Source: Mimachlamys varia (Eukaryota; Mollusca; Bivalvia; Pectinida; Pectinidae). Taken from it: 64,000 nucleotides of DNA. Position 1 is the first letter of the stretch; every line of letters starts with the position of its first letter. The stretch is from assembly GCA_947623455.1 (NCBI GenBank), contig OX392532.1, positions 49,169,058-49,233,057 on the forward strand. Direction: 5' to 3'. A program made the translations under genes and the position numbers. Below the pieces are notes generated by a model. That model was not told the DNA's origin and searched no databases. It was given only the letters and a program-made list of their open reading frames with translations. Positions 52,701-58,700 of this stretch are shown piece after piece.

Positions 52701-55700
52701 AGAAATATTGTCTATGGACAATAAACACATTGCTTTTTGGAAATTGAGACACTTAAGTACCATTTTGTGAGAACACAGTATAAAGCCACATTAAAAAACG
52801 AGACACATAATATAGACAATTTTTGTAGCCACATAGTAACCCAGCCACTTAAGACGTGTTTTGTAGGTCCGTCCGTCCGTTAGTCCGTCCGTTAGTCCGT
52901 CCGTAAACAATTCTTGTTATCGCTATTTCTCATAAAGTACCGAAGGAATCTTTCTCAAATTTCATGTGTTGGTTCACCTTGGTCCCTAGTTGTGCATATT
53001 CCATTTTGGGACCGATCTGAATTCAAGATGGCCGACAGGCAGCCATCTTGGATTTTGACATTTGAACTTTGTTATCCCTATTTCTGAGAATGTACTGAAT
53101 GGATCTTTCTCAAATTTCATGTGTTGGTTCACCTTGGTCCCTAGTTGTGCATATTCCATTTTGGGACCGATCTGAATTCAAGATGGCCGACAGGCAGCCA
53201 TCTTGGATTTTGACATTTGAACTTTGTTATCCCTATTTCTGAGAATGTACTGAATGGATCTTTCTCAAATTTCATGTGTAGGTTCCCCTTGGTGCTTAGT
53301 TATGCATATTGCATTTTGGGACCAATCCGAAAACAACATGGCCGACAGGCAGCCATCTTGGATTTTGACAGTTGAACTTTGTTATCGCTATTTCTGAGAA
53401 TGTACTGAATGGATCTTTCTCAAATTTCATGTGTAGGTTCCCCTTGGTGTGTATTTATGCATATTGCATTTTGGGACCAATCCAAAAACAACATGGCCGA
53501 CAGGCAGCCATCTTGGATTTTGACAATTGAAGTTTGTTATCGCTATTTCTAAGAAAGTACTGAAGGTATCTTTCTCAAATTTCATGTGTTGGTTCACCTT
53601 GGTCCCTAGTTGTGTATATTCCATTTTGGGACCGATCTGAATTCAAGATGGCCGACAGGCAGCCATCTTGGATTTTGACATTTGAACTTTGTTATCCCTA
53701 TTTCTGAGAATGTACTGAATGGATCTTTCTCAAATTTCATGTGTAGGTTCCCCTTGGTGCCTAGTTATGCATATTGCATTTTTGGACCAATCCGAAAACA
53801 ACATGGCCGACAGGCAGCCATCTTGGATTTTGACAGTTGAACTTTGTTATCGCTATTTCTGAGAATGTACTGAATGGATCTTTCTCAAATTTCATGTGTA
53901 GGTTCCCCTTGGTGTGTAGTTATGCATATTGCATTTTGGGACCAATCCAAAAACAACATGGCCGACAGGCAGCCATCTTGGATTTTGACAATTGAAGTTT
54001 GTTATCGCTATTTCTAAGAAAGTACTGAAGGTATCTTTCTCAAATTTCATGTGTTGGTTCACCTTGGTCCCTAGTTGTGTATATTCCATTTTGGGACCGA
54101 TCTGAATTCAAGATGGCCGACAGGCAGCCATCTTGGATTTTGACATTTGAACTTTGTTATCCCTATTTCTGAGAATGTACTGAATGGATCTTTCTCAAAT
54201 TTCATGTGTAGGTTCCCCTTGGTGCCTAGTTATGCATATTGCATTTTTGGACCAATCCGAAAACAACATGGCCGACAGGCAGCCATCTTGGATTTTGACA
54301 GTTGAACTTTGTTATCGCTATTTCTGAGAATGTACTGAATGGATCTTTCTCAAATTTCATGTGTAGGTTCCCCTTGGTGTGTATTTATGCATATTGCATT
54401 TTGGGACCAATCCAAAAACAACATGGCCGACAGGCAGCCATCTTGGATTTTGACAATTGAAGTTTGTTATCGCTATTTCTAAGAAAGTACTGAAGGTATC
54501 TTTCTCAAATTTCATGTGTTGGTTCACCTTGGTCCCTAGTTGTGTATATTCCATTTTGGGACCGATCTGAATTCAAGATGGCCGACAGGCAGCCATCTTG
54601 GATTTTGACATTTGAACTTTGTTATCCCTATTTCTGAGAATTATTGTCCCACCAGAGTCTCTGCTCACACTTAATCGACACCTAAGAGACAATCGAAAGA
54701 AGAGAAAAGAACCATCTTTCAAAAAACAAACTTAGATCATTTGATGGTGGGCGCCAAGATCCCTCTGGGATCTCTTGTTTATTTTTGTATTTGTATTTTT
54801 GTGTTCCTCTGAGCATATTATCTTATTCATGCACTTCCACGGTGGGGAATCACGTGGTCTGCAGTTGGTGAGTAACACGAATATAAAATAGCCGCCGCCA
54901 CTATTGAAAGTGAAAATAGAGGTAAGACACTGAAAATACTCATTACATAAGCATTTCATAGTGACGAGCATATAACATACTGAATTCTGGATATATCGAT
55001 ACCTCATTTGTGCTGCAACAGTCCGTAGTTTTGTCATATGCTCGTCACTATGAAATACTTATGTAATGAGTATTTTCAGTGTCTTACCTCTATTTTCACT
55101 TTCAACACTGGCGGCTGCCATTTCATATTCGTGTTACTCACCAACTGCATACCACGTGATTCCCCACCGTGACTTCAGGACTCACACAACTAAATAATTT
55201 ACTATATGTTATTACTAAGCTTTAGAGCTAATAACTTTAATATTTGAAGTTCAACACTAGTGACAACTGCCTAGATTCACAGATACATACTTGGCAAAGA
55301 CTTCAAATGACATTTTATCAGAAGTTTCGTGGCATTTTAGCTCGGGCGTCTGCGTCTGCTTCGGACAACTGGAAATTTACATATCAAACCAATGAAATGG
55401 GACGGGAACACCCTCTGACTTTTGACCCCATATCAATCCACCATCACATATCAAAATCTACCAAAAGTATACATTTTTGTAAAGTTAAATATCTATAGAT
55501 TTCATTCAATGCAGAATATGTCAACAATTACCTATTCAGATTATTCAGAATCACTGTACTTAGCCGGAACAAATTTTCGGTAGAGACTACAAAGGTATGA
55601 AACACTTCGTGATAGGCTGATTTAGTTCTGTGAGTCCTTTAAAGGGTCCTTCATGCATAAAAAAATACTTTGTCCTAAAAAAAAAGTAAATAAAATCTCA

Positions 55701-58700
55701 AATGATATATTAATATATTTATCAATTTCAAATCTATGAGATAAAAACACAAATCATGCTATATACAAAAGAAGAATTTTAAAGTGTCTTGATTTTCAGA
55801 CTAGGAAGAATCTGTGTGTAATATTGATAAAATGTTCCATTTTTTTTTCTTTATTTCAGGTTAAGGTTTTGATTGGATGGGCTGTTTCCATAGCGATAGG
55901 AATATCTGTTGTGTACGGTCTCTATGACTACTATCACAATAGTTACAATGCTTCCTTGACAACCAGTGTGTTTTACTTGGCTTTGAATCGCTTGGCGTGG
56001 AGTCTGGCCCTTGCCTGGGTTATATTTGCCTGTGCTACTGGATATGGAGGTAAGATTGTAAATAGGGTTATCTCCCTTGGATAACAATACTGGCTAGCAA
56101 AAATGTCCCTTTAGTCAAGCGTTAAAGGCCCAATATACGTAACTTCAGGAAATTTTCCGTGATTCTGAATCCAATCCAATTGATAACCATACAGAAATAA
56201 GCCTTAAAGCGGTAACTAACAAGAAACTCGTGACAGAAAAATCAAAAGAATTTAAAATAGTTCAGGTGTGGCCCACTTCATCAACAAGAAGACAGTTCAA
56301 AATGGACGCGTGTTTACAAATACCGAGTTTCAACTACTGCTGTACCGGTAACCACGTAAGAATTCATTTTGAATATTGCTGATATCAGTTAATCTTAACT
56401 AAATCTATAAATGTAAAAAGTTATGAGTCTTGATTTTTGCTTCAAGTTTTGCCGAAAGTTATGTATACATTGTAGTGGGCCTTTAAGGTGTCGGACTAGA
56501 GACTTACAGGTTGCTTAAGTTCAAACTTCAGTGGGAGCAGATTTGCTTTTTCTCATCACTCCTTCCTTTTACAATTGAAGTATTAATAATATTTTCATTT
56601 TTTCAGGAAATCTGTTTTTTCATAGGTGCATGTATGTCATCATTGGAAACCATCCATGAATGAATTCTAGGCATTCAAAAAAAAATTAAAAAAGAAAAAC
56701 AAACGATTAATGTGACATCTGTGGAAAATTTTTAAGTTTAAAGGCCCAATATACGTAACTTTCGGCAAAACTGTAAGCGAAAATCAAGCCTAATAACTTT
56801 TGATATTTAGAGATTTAGTTAAGATAAACTGATATCAGCGATATTCAAGATGAATTCCTACGCGGTAACCGTTACAGCAGCAGTTGAAACTCTGTATTTG
56901 TAAACACGCGTCCATTTTGAACTGTCTTTTAACTTCGGTTTGTTGTTGAAGATGGCCCAACCTGAACTGTTTTCAATTCTTTGGATTTTTCTGTCAAGAG
57001 TTTCTTTTTAGTTACCACTCAGGTTTACTTCGTTTTAGGCTTATTTTTGCATGGTTATTAATTGGATTTTTTTTCCAAATTTTTCAGAATCAAGAAACAT
57101 TTCCTGGAGTTACATATATTGGGCCCTTAATATTATAACTAATAATTTCTTTATTCTTAATTTCCTTTAATGTTTATACCAACTGGTTAAAACAATTTTA
57201 TGATTTTTGTGTAGGTCTGGTAAACTCGATCCTGTCGTGGAGTGTGTGGGCCCCTCTGGGACGGCTAACGTACTGTGCCTATCTGATTCACCCGATGGTG
57301 CTGGAGTACTTCTTCAATCAGCCGTCCTCGTACTTCATCTCCGACGTCAACATGGTAGGGCTCACATGGATGGCTTTCTTGATATTTATAATAATTTGAG
57401 GTTCCTATATACCACTTTAACACAACCTATAGTTTATAGGTTGTCTCAAAGTGGTTTTCGAATTATTATCCGTGGTTATAGGGCCTTAGCAACCAGCACA
57501 TATAGTTCTCAACTCCCTGGGGAACATACAACCAGAGCTACCGGCGCTCACAGCTAGCATTCAACGATTTCTAGCAATGCCAACCACATAGTCCTTACTC
57601 ATTTACAGCTGAGTAGACTGGAACAAGTGGATATCTTGTTTAAGGATAAAACATGAGTTCAAGTGCCTTGGCCGGAAATCGAACTTGCAACCCTTCAATC
57701 ATGAGCGCTGCTGCCTACCACTAGACCACTGTGCCTCCGAGTATTATATCATTTTACAGAAAAATATTGCCTCACTGAAAAGCTAGTTTTTCCAGTGACA
57801 CAATATAAGACAGGACCCATTCATGGCAGTTAAAAGATAACAAGCATGGTCAGTAGTTGAAAGGTTGATTGCCGGCATGTTACATTAGCTGGCTTTGGTA
57901 TCCCCCGGGCCAAGTCTCGTGAGACGAGAATTCCCTGTTGATGGTTTTGTGTAACAGAGCTAGGGAGTTTGAGGAGAAAATACTCCGTCACTGGAAGGTA
58001 GCTTTTTGTAGGTCCAAAGGACCAGTGAGCTTGCGTGATGGCACTTTGATCTCAAAGTACAAGGGAGGGAACTCGTGTTTTGACATTACTGAGAGTTACT
58101 TCCCCTGATTGGAACTCTTACTCGCTTAAAAGTTTGATAATTCTTTTATGTTGAATAAAATGACAGGAAGACAGTTTTCATGTTAGAGATCATTCAGAGT
58201 GATTAACCTGGTAACTGGCACAGCAACTGCTGTCCGTCTGTCCGTCAAACTTTCTCTTCAAACGCATCTGGTCCTGAATGGCTGACTTTATTTGGTTTGC
58301 TGCATCTATAAGCAAATAAACTCAATTAAGTTGGCACAGCCCCCTTGGAGCAAAGGAAAAGTTCCCGATAGGGGAAATGGCTAAAACCTTTTAAAATATA
58401 TCTCATAATTATATCATCCTTAAGGAGAAATAAATCTGATTCTAATTTAGGCTGGAGCACCTTTGGACTAAAGGGACTCAACTCTGTATATATATAATAT
58501 TATACATTGCATTCCTCTTTATATCATGTTGCATTTGTCAGACAAAAACATGATATTAACAGGAATGTGACATTAAGAGAAATATGTTTTTTCCACTAAA
58601 TCTAGTGCATTTCAAATCTCAATAACTAAAAGTTATTTATTCAATGTACATATGAAGATGTTTCAATATATAGATAACATTATTTCATTTAAAAATCATT

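Noticed and set aside
53427..54554. Three near-identical 65-codon minus-strand ORFs
   Set aside because: They are spaced exactly 465 bp apart in a tandem repeat and have no recognisable protein features.
57671..57736. Possible tRNA gene on the minus strand
   Set aside because: It has tRNA-like boxes but continues into a SINE body and lacks a pairing 3' acceptor strand.
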